Of a stretch of 53,815 nt of DNA, positions 43,773 to 52,600 are shown piece after piece. Each line of letters begins with the position of its first letter. Position 1 is the stretch's first letter. The stretch is from Bryobacterales bacterium (lineage in GTDB: Bacteria > Acidobacteriota > Terriglobia > Bryobacterales > Bryobacteraceae): contig JAEUQF010000476.1 in NCBI GenBank assembly GCA_016789745.1, forward strand, positions 1-53,815. Direction: 5' to 3'. A program made the translations under genes and the position numbers. Below the pieces are notes generated by a model, which worked only from the letters and a program-made list of their open reading frames with translations, did not search any database and was not told the DNA's origin.

Positions 43773-43878
43773 GGAGTTGAGTATCGGGCAGGGGCGGGCG
43801 GATTCCCTAGCGAATGTGGGGCGGATTTTACTTGCTTGACGAAAGGTTTGCGCGGCTTAATGCCGAGGGTTAACAACA

Positions 43879-43916
43879 GCGCGACTTGGGCGTCGCGCGC
43901 GGGTCAGGCGACCCGC
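43879..43916. repeat. Two back-to-back perfect hairpins
   Basis: GCGCGAC-TTGGGC-GTCGCGC (43879-43898) is followed without a gap by GCGGGTC-AGGC-GACCCGC (43899-43916). Both stems are 7 bp and perfect. They lie between two divergent genes, so neither is placed as a terminator. A REP-like dispersed element is possible; a search of a complete genome would be needed to tell. Confidence 0.55.
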
Positions 43917-43955
43917 CCTCCATTCGGAAAGGGTAGTAAACTAACGAGCAAGGCG

Positions 43956-45719
43956 ATGAAGACCCACCGAAGTTTCACGCTCGTGGTGTATCTGGGTTTA
44001 GGGGCGCTTTTGTACGCGGCCGATAAGCCTGCGGATCCTCGCGTCGATCCGGCGATGACATCGATTCATCCGTTCACAGGCCAGCGCGGGAGCACGTTTG
44101 TGGTCAAAGTGCGCGGTCGCGGATTGGCGGGTGCAAGGGCGGCTTTGCCGGCGAACGCTGCGTTGCAGATGACCACGGAGGGCGTGGGGCAGGAACCGCC
44201 GGAAGAAGGATCGCGATCGAAGACGCCTGTGGATGTGGTGACGCTGCGCGTGGAGGCTCCGGCGGATCTGAAGGCCGGGCGGTATGCGTTCCGGTTGGTC
44301 GGGAAGAACGGTGTCTCGAATTCCCTGCCGTTGTTGATAACGGAAGAGGCCGTGGCCGCCGAGCCGGAAGGGCTGCACCAGACGCCGGAAACCGCTGTCG
44401 TTATTGGTTCGCGAGGCACGGTGTTCAACGGCAAGTTGACGCGGCGGGGAGAGGCGGACTTCTACAAGTTTGAGGCGAAGGCTGGCGAGACCGTGACGTT
44501 TCAACTGCATTCGGGTTTGCCGCAGACGGCGGCGGGCGGGTCGGCCGCGACGATTGCGAACTTCGATCCGGCGTTGACGATTTTCGAAGGCGGGACGAGC
44601 TGGTTTGACTCGGCGCGGTTGCGGCGGATTGCCTACAACGATGAGCCGGAGTTTGTGTTCGGCAAGCCGACCGATTCGCACCTGGTGCATACGTTCGCCA
44701 AGGCAGGGTCGTACCTGCTGCGGGTGGATGCATTTGCGGGTCAGGGTGGCGCCGATTACAGCTATGCGTTGAAGGTGCTGCCTGGTGCGGTTCCGTACGT
44801 TTCCGCGCCGGGCTCGGGAGGCAAGCGCGGCGGGGGTGGCGAGGGCTGGTCGGAACGCAGTTTTACGAGGCAGATTTCACCCAGCCGGCTGAACGAATTG
44901 GCTTTACGCGGCGGCGTGAAACCGGACCGTCCGGTGGTGGAGAACTACCGTGCTTTGCCGGTGGCTGTGGAGCAGGCTCCGCGGTTCGCGTTGCCGGGAA
45001 ATCTGGAAGGCGAGATTGCGAATCCGGGAGAGACGCACCGGGCGCATTTCGAGGTGGATGGTCCGCGGGACATTGCGTTGGAGATGGAGACGCCGCAGCA
45101 GGCACCGCCGTATTTCAATCCGATTGTGCGGCTGTTGAATGCCGATGGGGATGAGGTGGCGACGAATCTGTTTGCGGGGCGTGGGGCTTGCAGCGGGGCG
45201 CTGTCGAAGTCCATTCAGGCGAAGACGATCGTGCCGTTGCGAGAGGCGGGCAAATACACCGTGGAGATTCGCGATGCCACGTCAGACCTGGGCGGGCCGG
45301 GATTCCGGTACCGGCTGCAGGTGCGACCACAGGTGCCGCATGTGGGGGACGTGAACATCGCCAGCGATCACCTGAATCTGGCGCCGGCCGAGGCGAGCAC
45401 GGTACGGGTGATGTTTGACCGCGAGGAGGACTACCGCGGCGCGATTGCGGTGACGGCCGAAGGGCTGCCCGCTGGTGTGACTGTGGCGGCCGGCGCGGAT
45501 TTCGAACCGGATAAGGACGAGCCTTTGACGAAGGGCAAGCGGGAACGGTACACGCCGCGGACTGAACGCAGTGTGTTGGTGTTCAGCGCGGCGCCGGATG
45601 CTCCGGCGACGGTGGCTCCGCAGCAGGTGCGGGTGGTTGTTCGCCCGGTTGCGAACGGCAAGCTGGGCGATGTGATCGCAGCAAAGACGATTCCGATGAT
45701 GGTGCTGGCGAAACCATGA
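43956..45719 (+). CDS. Secreted protein with pre-peptidase C-terminal (PPC) domains
   Basis: A 587-residue exported protein with signal peptide MKTHRSFTLVVYLGLGALLYA. An IPT/Ig-like N-terminal module (about 30-125) precedes two PPC-like beta-sandwich domains: one with GTVFNGKLTRRGEADFYKFE and GSYLLRVDAFAGQGGADYSY, the other with GEIANPGETHRAHFEVDG and GKYTVEIRDATSDLGGPGFR. Such proteins regularly lie upstream of DUF1549/DUF1501 pairs in Planctomycetes and Acidobacteria. The ATG at 43956 has AAGG 3 nt upstream. The stop overlaps the next start (ATGA at 45716-45719), showing translational coupling. Confidence 0.85.
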   Translation: MKTHRSFTLVVYLGLGALLYAADKPADPRVDPAMTSIHPFTGQRGSTFVVKVRGRGLAGARAALPANAALQMTTEGVGQEPPEEGSRSKTPVDVVTLRVEAPADLKAGRYAFRLVGKNGVSNSLPLLITEEAVAAEPEGLHQTPETAVVIGSRGTVFNGKLTRRGEADFYKFEAKAGETVTFQLHSGLPQTAAGGSAATIANFDPALTIFEGGTSWFDSARLRRIAYNDEPEFVFGKPTDSHLVHTFAKAGSYLLRVDAFAGQGGADYSYALKVLPGAVPYVSAPGSGGKRGGGGEGWSERSFTRQISPSRLNELALRGGVKPDRPVVENYRALPVAVEQAPRFALPGNLEGEIANPGETHRAHFEVDGPRDIALEMETPQQAPPYFNPIVRLLNADGDEVATNLFAGRGACSGALSKSIQAKTIVPLREAGKYTVEIRDATSDLGGPGFRYRLQVRPQVPHVGDVNIASDHLNLAPAEASTVRVMFDREEDYRGAIAVTAEGLPAGVTVAAGADFEPDKDEPLTKGKRERYTPRTERSVLVFSAAPDAPATVAPQQVRVVVRPVANGKLGDVIAAKTIPMMVLAKP

Positions 45720-48214
45720 AAGCTTTGATTCTTGTCGGTCTGGTTGGGAGTTTGTGGGCGGCTCCGCAGAAGCCGGTGACGTTGAAGCTGTATCCGGCGG
45801 AGATTGCGCTGTCGGGAGCCGGTGCGTCGCAACAGTTGCTGGTGGTGGCATCCGGGGCCGATGGCATTGATCGCGATGTTACCGCCGAGGTGCAGTGGAA
45901 GCTGTCGGCGACGGGCGTGGCGAACGTGTCGTCATCGGCGCGGCTGGAAGCGGTGAGCGACGGCAAGGCTGTGTTGACGGCGTCGCTGGCGGGCGCCAAG
46001 GCGGCTACGGCAGCGGTGCAGGTGTCGAATGCGAAAGCAGCTCGTGCGTACACGTTCACGCGGGATATTAGCGCGATCTTAGTCAAGCGCGGATGTAACT
46101 CGACGGCTTGTCATGGAAGCGTGAAGGGCCGCGGCGGGTTGAAGTTTTCGGCCAATGCGCTGTATCCGAAAGAAGACTACGACTGGATTGTGAAGGGCGG
46201 CGGGTATCAGGTTCTCACCACCGAAGTGAAGGGCGAACGGATTCCGCGCATCGACTTTAAGGATCCGCAAAAGAGCCTGCTGTTGACCAAGCCGCTGATG
46301 GTGACGCCGCATGGCGGCGGGAAGCGGCTGGAGCCGGGGTCGGCGGATCTGCAGGTCCTGACGGACTGGATTAAGGCTGGGGCGCCGTTCGGCGATGATA
46401 CGGGCAAGGCCCCGAAGTTAGTGAAGTTATCGCTGGTGCCGTCGATGGCGATTGTGACGATGGGCGCCAAGCACCGGTTGCTAGTGACGGGCCACTTCAG
46501 CGACGGGCATACCGAAGACTTCACGCACCAGGTGCTGTATGTTCCCAACGATCCGGATGTGGTGAGTGTGAGTGCCGATGGGCTGATCACGCCGAAGACT
46601 CGCGGCGAGACGGCGATCCTGATTCGCGCGGCGGGTCAGGTGGCGAGTGCGGGTGTGGGCGTGATTGGGGATCCGATCGTGAACTACCCGGCGGTGGCGC
46701 GCAGCAATTTCATCGACCAGCATGTGTTTGAGAAGCTGCGGCGGTTCCAGATTGTGCCGTCGGCGTTGTCGACCGATGGAGAGTTTCTGCGGCGCGTGGC
46801 GCTGGATTTGACCGGGACGCTGCCGCCACCGAACCGCGTGAAGGATTTTCTGGCGAGTAAGGATCCGGCCAAGCGCGAGAAGGTGATCGATGCGTTGATT
46901 GCCTCGCCGGAGTTTGTCGATTACTGGACATGGCGGTTTGCGGACCTATTCCGGGTTTCGATCTTCACCAATGGCTTGTCGTCGAAGTGGGCGCAGGGGT
47001 ATTGGGAGTGGATCCGGGACAACGTGGAGCGGAACCGGCCGTATGATGAGGTGGCTCGGGAACGCTTGTCGGCCCAGGGGTATAGCCCGGCGACGCGGCA
47101 CTTCCTGCCATATAACGTGGTGGGGACGCCCGCCGATACGATGGCGGAAGAAGTGCGGGTGTTCTTCGGGCGGCGGATGGATTGCGCGCAGTGCCATAAC
47201 CATCCGTATGAAAACTGGAGCCAGGACCAGTTCTGGGGGATGGCGGCGTTCTTTGGGCGCATGTTCAAGGTGGGCACGATCCTGATGGATCACCCGGTGA
47301 ACATGGATCTGAGTTCGAAGGATGTGGACGGCAAGATTGAAGTGCTGCATCCGCGAACGAAGGCGGAGGTAAAGCCGGCGCTGCTGGACAATTCGAAGTT
47401 CAATCTGGATCCGGCGGGGAATCCGCGCAAGGAATTGGCAAAGTGGATGACATCGAATCCTTACTTTGCCGAAGCGGCGGTGAACCGGATTTGGGGCCTG
47501 TTCTTTGCGCGGGGGATTGTGGATCCGGTGGATGATTTCCGGTCGACAAATCCGCCGACGCATCCGGAGTTACTAGCGGCGCTAGCAAAGGATTTCCAGA
47601 CGAACGGATATAACCTGCGGCACCTGATGAAGACGATCGTGATGTCGCGGACCTATCAGTTGGCGTATGAGCCGAATGCGACGAATAAGCATGACGTAGT
47701 GAACTATTCGCGGTCGTGGGCACGGGCCATTGATGCCGAGGTGCTGCTGGACGCGGTGGTGGATGTGACGGGCGTGCAGGAGACGTTCTCGACGGCGGTG
47801 AGCGATGGCGGAGCGGTGGGCCAGGCGCCGCCGGGTACGCGCGCGGTGCAACTGCGGGATCCGGATACGTTCTATTCGCGGTTCCTGGAGTTGTATGGAC
47901 GCGCCAATCGCGGCGCGGTGCCGGAGCGCAATGCGCGGCCGAATCTGGGCCAGGCGCTGCATATGCTGGCGGGCGCAACGTACGTGGAGCGCTTGGGCGG
48001 ACCGGACAGCCGGTTGGGCCGGTTGCTAAAGGCCGGCGCCACGAATGCGCAGATCATCGAGGAGTTCTATTTAGCCGCTTATAGCCGTGTCCCGACGGCT
48101 GAGGAAACCAAGGCGGTGGAAGAGATATTGGCACGCCGTCCGGACCGGGAAGCCGGGTTGCGGGAGTTTGTCTGGGCATTGATCAGTTCGCGCGAGTTCG
48201 CGGAGAACCACTAG
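45716..48214 (+). CDS. DUF1549/DUF1553 protein with cytochrome-like motifs
   Basis: An 832-residue exported protein. A signal peptide and a bacterial Ig-like (BIG2) module come first (about 20-105). A cytochrome-like stretch with C-x4-CH (GCNSTACHG, near residue 125) follows, then a second Ig-like module, DUF1549 (from about residue 330; LRRVALDLTGTLPPPNRVKD), and DUF1553 at the C-terminus (NPYFAEAAVNRIWGLFFARG, SREFAENH). A canonical CxxCH heme-type motif occurs in DCAQCHNHPYENW. Family members are paired with DUF1501 proteins and have no established biochemical role. It overlaps the PPC gene by 4 nt and precedes DUF1501 by 16 nt. Confidence 0.92.
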   Translation: MKALILVGLVGSLWAAPQKPVTLKLYPAEIALSGAGASQQLLVVASGADGIDRDVTAEVQWKLSATGVANVSSSARLEAVSDGKAVLTASLAGAKAATAAVQVSNAKAARAYTFTRDISAILVKRGCNSTACHGSVKGRGGLKFSANALYPKEDYDWIVKGGGYQVLTTEVKGERIPRIDFKDPQKSLLLTKPLMVTPHGGGKRLEPGSADLQVLTDWIKAGAPFGDDTGKAPKLVKLSLVPSMAIVTMGAKHRLLVTGHFSDGHTEDFTHQVLYVPNDPDVVSVSADGLITPKTRGETAILIRAAGQVASAGVGVIGDPIVNYPAVARSNFIDQHVFEKLRRFQIVPSALSTDGEFLRRVALDLTGTLPPPNRVKDFLASKDPAKREKVIDALIASPEFVDYWTWRFADLFRVSIFTNGLSSKWAQGYWEWIRDNVERNRPYDEVARERLSAQGYSPATRHFLPYNVVGTPADTMAEEVRVFFGRRMDCAQCHNHPYENWSQDQFWGMAAFFGRMFKVGTILMDHPVNMDLSSKDVDGKIEVLHPRTKAEVKPALLDNSKFNLDPAGNPRKELAKWMTSNPYFAEAAVNRIWGLFFARGIVDPVDDFRSTNPPTHPELLAALAKDFQTNGYNLRHLMKTIVMSRTYQLAYEPNATNKHDVVNYSRSWARAIDAEVLLDAVVDVTGVQETFSTAVSDGGAVGQAPPGTRAVQLRDPDTFYSRFLELYGRANRGAVPERNARPNLGQALHMLAGATYVERLGGPDSRLGRLLKAGATNAQIIEEFYLAAYSRVPTAEETKAVEEILARRPDREAGLREFVWALISSREFAENH

Positions 48215-48230
48215 GGAAGAGGACACGCAC

Positions 48231-49535
48231 ATGAGACATCGGACCAATCGTCGGGAGTTTATCAGCGCGGGGTCGCTGGGGTTCTTGGGAATGTCGTTGA
48301 GCCAATATCTGAAGGCGGCGGAGACATCGCCGGCCAAGGAGAAGGGCAAGGCGAACTCGGTGATTCTGTTCTGGCTGGAGGGTGGGCCTAGCCACATTGA
48401 TACGTGGGATCCGAAGTCGAACTCGAATTTCAAGGCGATTTCGACGAATGTGCCCGGGATCCGGGTGACGGAACTGTTGCCCAAGATGGCGAAGAAGATG
48501 GACAAGTTCGCGCTGGTGCGATCGATGCATACGCGCGGGACGGACCATCCGCAGGCGACGCACTACGCCATCACCGGCCATGAGATCAACCCGGCGATGC
48601 AGTTTCCGAGCCTTGGGTCGATCATCACGAAGGAGATGGGGCCGCGCAACGCGGTGCCGCCGCACGTGCTGGTGCCGAAGTGGGACAAGTCGCGGCAGTA
48701 TGAGGATTACTTCCGGTCGGCGTTTTTGGGCGGCGAGTTTGACCCGATGTGTATTCCGGATCCGAGCCGGCCGGGCTTTCAGGTGACCGATTTGAGCCTG
48801 CCGAAGACGGTGTCCGAGCAGGCGGTGGAAGGCCGCAGCGAGTTCCTGAAGATTGTCGACCGGCGGTACCGGGCGATGAATGAGACGGCGGACCACGCGA
48901 ATATGGACGCTTATTCGGCGCAGGCGTGGAAGATGCTGCTGACGCCGGCGGTGCGCGATGCGTTCGACATGAGCAAGGAATCCGAGAAGACGAAGGAAGC
49001 CTACGGGAAGGATTCGGTGGGCCAGTCGGCGTTGTTGGCGCGGCGGTTGGTGGAAGCCGGGAGCCGGTTTGTGACGGCGGCGGGGTATCACGGGAACTCT
49101 TGGGATACGCATTCGGATAACGATAAGGGGCATAAGGACCGCCTCTGTCCGACGCTGGACCGGACGTTGACGGCGCTGGTGGATGATTTGGAACAGCGCG
49201 GTTTGTTGGAGACGACACTGGTGGTGGCGATGGGTGAGTTCGGACGCACGCCAGTGATTAATCCGAATCTGGGCCGTGATCATTGGCCGAATTGCTGGTC
49301 GCTGGCGTTGGCTGGCGGCGGGATTAAGGTGGGCCAGGTGGTGGGCGCGAGCGATGAGCGCGGGTATAACGTGACCGAACGGGTGACCACGATGGGAGAT
49401 CTGTTCGCGACGTTGTATAAGGCGCTGGGTGTGGATTGGACGCGGGAGTATATGAGCCCGATTGGACGGCCTCTGAAGATTGCGAATTCGCTGGAGGATA
49501 CGACGGGCGTTCCGGTGAAGGAGTTGTTGGGGTAA
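48231..49535 (+). CDS. DUF1501 protein (sulfatase-like fold, Tat-exported)
   Basis: A 434-residue exported protein with a Tat-type signal (RTNRREFISAGSLGFLG). DUF1501 belongs to the alkaline phosphatase/sulfatase superfamily by fold; FWLEGGPSHIDTWDPK at the start and VAMGEFGRTPVINPNLGRDHW near the end are its conserved blocks and hold the presumed metal-binding residues. It is the usual partner of DUF1549 proteins. An AGGACACGCAC-type purine-rich ribosome site precedes the ATG. The last 130 codons of this gene are duplicated in degenerate form at 50291-50448. Confidence 0.92.
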   Translation: MRHRTNRREFISAGSLGFLGMSLSQYLKAAETSPAKEKGKANSVILFWLEGGPSHIDTWDPKSNSNFKAISTNVPGIRVTELLPKMAKKMDKFALVRSMHTRGTDHPQATHYAITGHEINPAMQFPSLGSIITKEMGPRNAVPPHVLVPKWDKSRQYEDYFRSAFLGGEFDPMCIPDPSRPGFQVTDLSLPKTVSEQAVEGRSEFLKIVDRRYRAMNETADHANMDAYSAQAWKMLLTPAVRDAFDMSKESEKTKEAYGKDSVGQSALLARRLVEAGSRFVTAAGYHGNSWDTHSDNDKGHKDRLCPTLDRTLTALVDDLEQRGLLETTLVVAMGEFGRTPVINPNLGRDHWPNCWSLALAGGGIKVGQVVGASDERGYNVTERVTTMGDLFATLYKALGVDWTREYMSPIGRPLKIANSLEDTTGVPVKELLG

Positions 49536-49546
49536 ACTGCCCGATT

Positions 49547-50260
49547 GTGGGCTTTCACTACTGCTACGATTCGTGGCTGACGAAAGACGTCGGCCCGGAT
49601 AGCGATTCGCTGCTGCTCTGGCTACGGCGGGTGGAGGCGCTCGGCTACAGGCCGGTGAGCCCGCACACGGGCGACGTACAGGCCTGGATTGACGGCGATT
49701 ATTGTCCTTTCCCGACGTTGGCTGACGCGGTCGCCAGACTTTGGGAAATTCCGTCTTCGATCACCCTATGGAAGGATCCCCAGGCGGACGTCCTGCTCCA
49801 TCTGCCATCGGAAGTGACCCAAGGGCAGATGTGGCACACCGGCTTCGCGATTGACCGTGTCCATTATCGAGAGGATTGGGGTAATCGTGAGGCGGTTGCC
49901 GCGGACTGCGAACAGTTGTTCCTGCTTCTGGCGGAAGATGCCTGTTGGGGATGCGTTTCCGATGAGTATGTCGACGAAGAACTGCTTGCCCGTGGCGTTG
50001 CTGTCGGGACGGCATGGCCGTTATTGGGCTCGCTGATTTACGCAGGACGTGGATTGAACGATGAGGAGCAGGCGTTTCTGAGCGGGATTGCGGTGCGGCA
50101 GCGGCAGGTTGGAGAGGGAACGCTCTATCATCTTGGCGAGTATCCGTGGCAGGTGGATCGTGCGCGGTTGGCTGCGCTAACCGAGGAGTGGCTGAAAGGT
50201 AGGCGGACCGGATCGGGCTTGTTGGGCCGCGTAACGGGATGCGAAGCCGGTGAAGTCTAG
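49547..50260 (+). CDS. Hypothetical protein directly behind DUF1501
   Basis: A 237-residue soluble protein I do not recognise. It begins GFHYCYDSWLTKDVGPDSDS and has many Trp and acidic residues (for example CSYE-free, EDACWGCVSDEYVDEELLAR), with no signal peptide or membrane helix, unlike the exported proteins encoded upstream. Start is GTG at 49547, supported by an exact parallel: it begins 11 nt after the DUF1501 stop, the same distance as the next small gene has from the degenerate DUF1501 copy. The acidic, Trp-rich composition resembles immunity-type proteins of polymorphic toxin systems, but that is only an impression. Confidence 0.6.
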   Translation: MGFHYCYDSWLTKDVGPDSDSLLLWLRRVEALGYRPVSPHTGDVQAWIDGDYCPFPTLADAVARLWEIPSSITLWKDPQADVLLHLPSEVTQGQMWHTGFAIDRVHYREDWGNREAVAADCEQLFLLLAEDACWGCVSDEYVDEELLARGVAVGTAWPLLGSLIYAGRGLNDEEQAFLSGIAVRQRQVGEGTLYHLGEYPWQVDRARLAALTEEWLKGRRTGSGLLGRVTGCEAGEV

Positions 50261-50290
50261 CGTGGCGACGATGTGATCAGCCAGGTGATT

Positions 50291-50448
50291 CTGTGTCCGG
50301 CGCTGGACCGGACGTTGACGGCGCTGGTGGATGACTTGGAAGAGCGAGGGTTGTTGGAGTCGGCGCTGGTTCTGGCGAGGAGCGAGTCTGGGCGTACTCC
50401 ATTGTTAATCCGAACTTGGGGGTTCCGGTAAAGGAGTTGTTCGGGTAG
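50291..50448 (+). pseudogene. Degenerate duplicate of the DUF1501 gene 3' end
   Basis: Bases 50291-50420 match 49145-49280 of the intact DUF1501 gene closely; for instance GCGCTGGACCGGACGTTGAC is GACGCTGGACCGGACGTTGA there, and both continue GGCGCTGGTGGATGA. At AATCCGAACTTGGG the copy jumps directly to GTTCCGGTAAAGGAGTTGTT and a TAG, which equals the last codons of the intact gene; about 230 bp are missing in between. Frame-disrupting differences are present. It must come from a duplication followed by deletion and decay. Confidence 0.85.
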
Positions 50449-50459
50449 GCTGAGAGGGA

Positions 50460-50900
50460 ATGAGGACGGCGCAGGCGAGCTTTGTCGCTGCAATCCCGAA
50501 GGATGCGGAGTATGATCATCCGCCGGGCGCGAATCTCGCCCGCCGATTGCACGGCGCGCTTTCAACGGTGTTCCCGGAGATAGAGGAGTTCTATAATTGG
50601 CGGGATTGCGGTTGGGAGATCCGGCTGCGGTCTGGGCGCGTGTGGGCTTCGGTGCCGTTTGCACAGGTAAGCCGGACGGGGCCGGAATGGCTGCTGGCCG
50701 TCGTGCCGGAACGGAGCGTAGGGGCAATGGTTAGGGCGATGCTGGGCGATGAGGAAGATGGCCGGCTTGCGGTGGTGCGGCGGATTCGGGGCGTTGTGCA
50801 TGAGGTGCTGGTGGATGTGGCGGCTGGGGACGTGTTGTGGTTCTTCGGCACGCCCAACGGCCGGGGTGTGCGTTCGCCGGAGATGCTGGACGAGGTTTGA
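50460..50900 (+). CDS. Hypothetical protein behind the DUF1501 remnant
   Basis: A 146-residue soluble protein with no recognised domain. Notable are YNWRDCGWEIRLRSGRVWAS, GPEWLLAVVPERSVGAMVRA and VLVDVAAGDVLWFFGTPNGR: alternating beta and helix, Trp-rich, no signal peptide. The start ATG lies 11 nt after the TAG of the DUF1501 remnant, preceded by GAGAGGGA, a good ribosome site. Together with the preceding small gene and the SMI1/KNR4 gene it forms a cluster of small cytosolic proteins. A role as an orphan immunity protein is possible but not shown. Confidence 0.6.
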   Translation: MRTAQASFVAAIPKDAEYDHPPGANLARRLHGALSTVFPEIEEFYNWRDCGWEIRLRSGRVWASVPFAQVSRTGPEWLLAVVPERSVGAMVRAMLGDEEDGRLAVVRRIRGVVHEVLVDVAAGDVLWFFGTPNGRGVRSPEMLDEV

Positions 50901-51069
50901 ACGGGCGGGTTGGTTTCTTATTCCCTGGAGCGATACGACGGGGTTCAAACGGCGGCGCGTGGTGATTACGCATGTCCTTCACGGGAGGCGGGCACCGTCG
51001 AAGGTGTGGAAGGGGCAGTGACTCCGAATCGAGGATGGCAGCCGAGGGCGGGCGGAACTGGGTTTCCAG

Positions 51070-51594
51070 TCAGCGAAGCAGGCCTAAGTCGCGACCCCTG
51101 GTTTCCATAGCCTCCGCCCAGGTTTGCAGGTACGCTTCGAAGGGCTCCGTAGTGCGGTCGAGGGTGGCGTCGTCCTTGAGGTGTGCAACCAGGTAGGGTG
51201 GTTTCGTGGCTTGGATGCAGTCCATGGCGCCGTCGCCTTTGAGGAAGAGTGGGAGCAGGCCTTTGGGCCAGGGGCGGCGGAGGGCTTCTTCCCGGTATGC
51301 GGTATAGAGTTCGGCGAGGCAGGCGTCGGTGAGGTCGTGGCGAAAGGCGTCGCCGTCCTCCGATTCCAGGCCGATCAGGCCGTGGCCTGGACCGAAGCCT
51401 CCGTTGCCGATTTCGGTGTAGCACTGGACCAACAGGGGTGGGAGCCGGAAACGCAGGTCGCCTTCGGCGGCGGCGATGATTTCCGGGGAGACTGGGCTGT
51501 AGAGGTCGGGCTGAGCGTGGTGGTCGCCGTACTCCGTACGCAGGAGTGGGAATGGGATTATCGCGTTGATGCGTTGGATGAGTTCGGTGGGCAT
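51070..51594 (-). CDS. SMI1/KNR4-family protein
   Basis: A 174-residue protein with the SMI1/KNR4 (SUKH) pattern: LPPLLVQCYTEIGNGGFGPG then HGLIGLE near the middle, and WPKGLLPLFLKGDGAMDCIQ and EPFEAYLQTWAEA towards the end. Bacterial members are frequent immunity proteins against contact-dependent or polymorphic toxins, but isolated copies exist with no known partner. No toxin gene is visible next to it. It starts at ATG 51594, 4 nt behind the stop of the dioxygenase gene on the same strand, so the two are probably co-transcribed. The 169 bp between it and 50900 contain nothing I recognise. Confidence 0.85.
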   Translation of the reverse strand: MPTELIQRINAIIPFPLLRTEYGDHHAQPDLYSPVSPEIIAAAEGDLRFRLPPLLVQCYTEIGNGGFGPGHGLIGLESEDGDAFRHDLTDACLAELYTAYREEALRRPWPKGLLPLFLKGDGAMDCIQATKPPYLVAHLKDDATLDRTTEPFEAYLQTWAEAMETRGRDLGLLR

Positions 51595-51598
51595 AAGA

Positions 51599-52468
51599 TC
51601 AGGCTCTTGTGGACGCCACTAGATTCTCTGCCAGCCTGGCGACTATTTCCACTCTCGGGTCGAAGCGGCTGTATGTCTGGATGGCCCTCGCGATGATCTG
51701 GAGGCGGGCCTCAAACGGGGGTGGTGGGCTGAGCGGGTCGATCAAGGTTTCGGCTCCGGTGGCGGGGGTGAACTCGAGGGCGATGCTGATTCTCGGCTCG
51801 GTGCCGGACTCCCAGGGGGTACCCCAGTGGAGAATGCGTTCGTCCCAGGCGAGCAGGTCGCCGGGGTTGGCGGGGAGGGCTCGGACGCTGCGGAGAATCG
51901 TCATGAGGTCATCGCTTGAGTAGTGACCGCGCTCCCGGGCGTCGTCGACAATCTCCTCGATACCGTCGCCGCGTTTGACCAAATACATGCAGCCGTTGGT
52001 GAGCCGGGCCGGGCTAAGCGGAATCCAGATGGAGGCGCTGGCAACCCCGTCTTCGCCGGCATCAATGTGGGGCGCCCAGCCGGCGTTGCCGGGGCCGGGT
52101 TCCACGTAGTGTGTGAACACGTGCGGCAGCAGGGCGTAGGGGCCGTCCAAGAGTTGCGGCAGAAGCTGGCGGAGGACCTGCGATTGGCCTATGGACCAGA
52201 AGTCGTCATAAACGAAACTCCAGACCGGGTGCCAGCCGTTCTGCCAGAGGTTCTCGATGGCCTGGCGCATGCGATGGGCTTGCATCGGGCAGAGGGCGCG
52301 GGGGAGTTCCAGGAAGCCTTTGCCCCGGTAGTTCCGCACTGCGCCTGCGATGTCCTCCGCGGTGGGGCGTATAGGGGCGTCCCAGGGTTTCGGCCGGGTG
52401 TCGCCGATGGTGAGTGCGGGGTTGAGAGCAAGCCAGAAGTCGGGGGTGCGGATGCGCGCGGTGGGCAT
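51599..52468 (-). CDS. Phytanoyl-CoA dioxygenase (PhyH) family protein
   Basis: A 289-residue Fe(II)/2-oxoglutarate-dependent oxygenase. The metal-binding triad is recognisable as HxD in WAPHIDAGEDG and the distal H in DERILHWGTPW, followed by the 2-oxoglutarate arginine in EPRISIALEF. No signal peptide is present, so it is cytosolic. The family hydroxylates diverse small molecules (lipids, amino acids, antibiotics), and the substrate cannot be read here. The ATG at 52468 fits the family's start. It is divergent from the glucose dehydrogenase-like gene with 132 bp between, and leads a two-gene unit with the SMI1/KNR4 gene. Confidence 0.86.
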   Translation of the reverse strand: MPTARIRTPDFWLALNPALTIGDTRPKPWDAPIRPTAEDIAGAVRNYRGKGFLELPRALCPMQAHRMRQAIENLWQNGWHPVWSFVYDDFWSIGQSQVLRQLLPQLLDGPYALLPHVFTHYVEPGPGNAGWAPHIDAGEDGVASASIWIPLSPARLTNGCMYLVKRGDGIEEIVDDARERGHYSSDDLMTILRSVRALPANPGDLLAWDERILHWGTPWESGTEPRISIALEFTPATGAETLIDPLSPPPPFEARLQIIARAIQTYSRFDPRVEIVARLAENLVASTRA

Positions 52469-52600
52469 CGCTGCCGATTGTACAAAAATGCACTACTGAG
52501 GGAAAGCGTAACGGACCATCAGCGAGCGGCACCTGTTCCGTTGCTGAAGCCCCCGACCGCAGCGAAACCCGAGCCCCCTCCGCTATCATCTGAAAAAGCA

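Noticed and set aside
50901..51069. Possible extension of the 146-residue protein in another frame
   Set aside because: Continuation frames give Arg/Trp-rich nonsense without conserved features.
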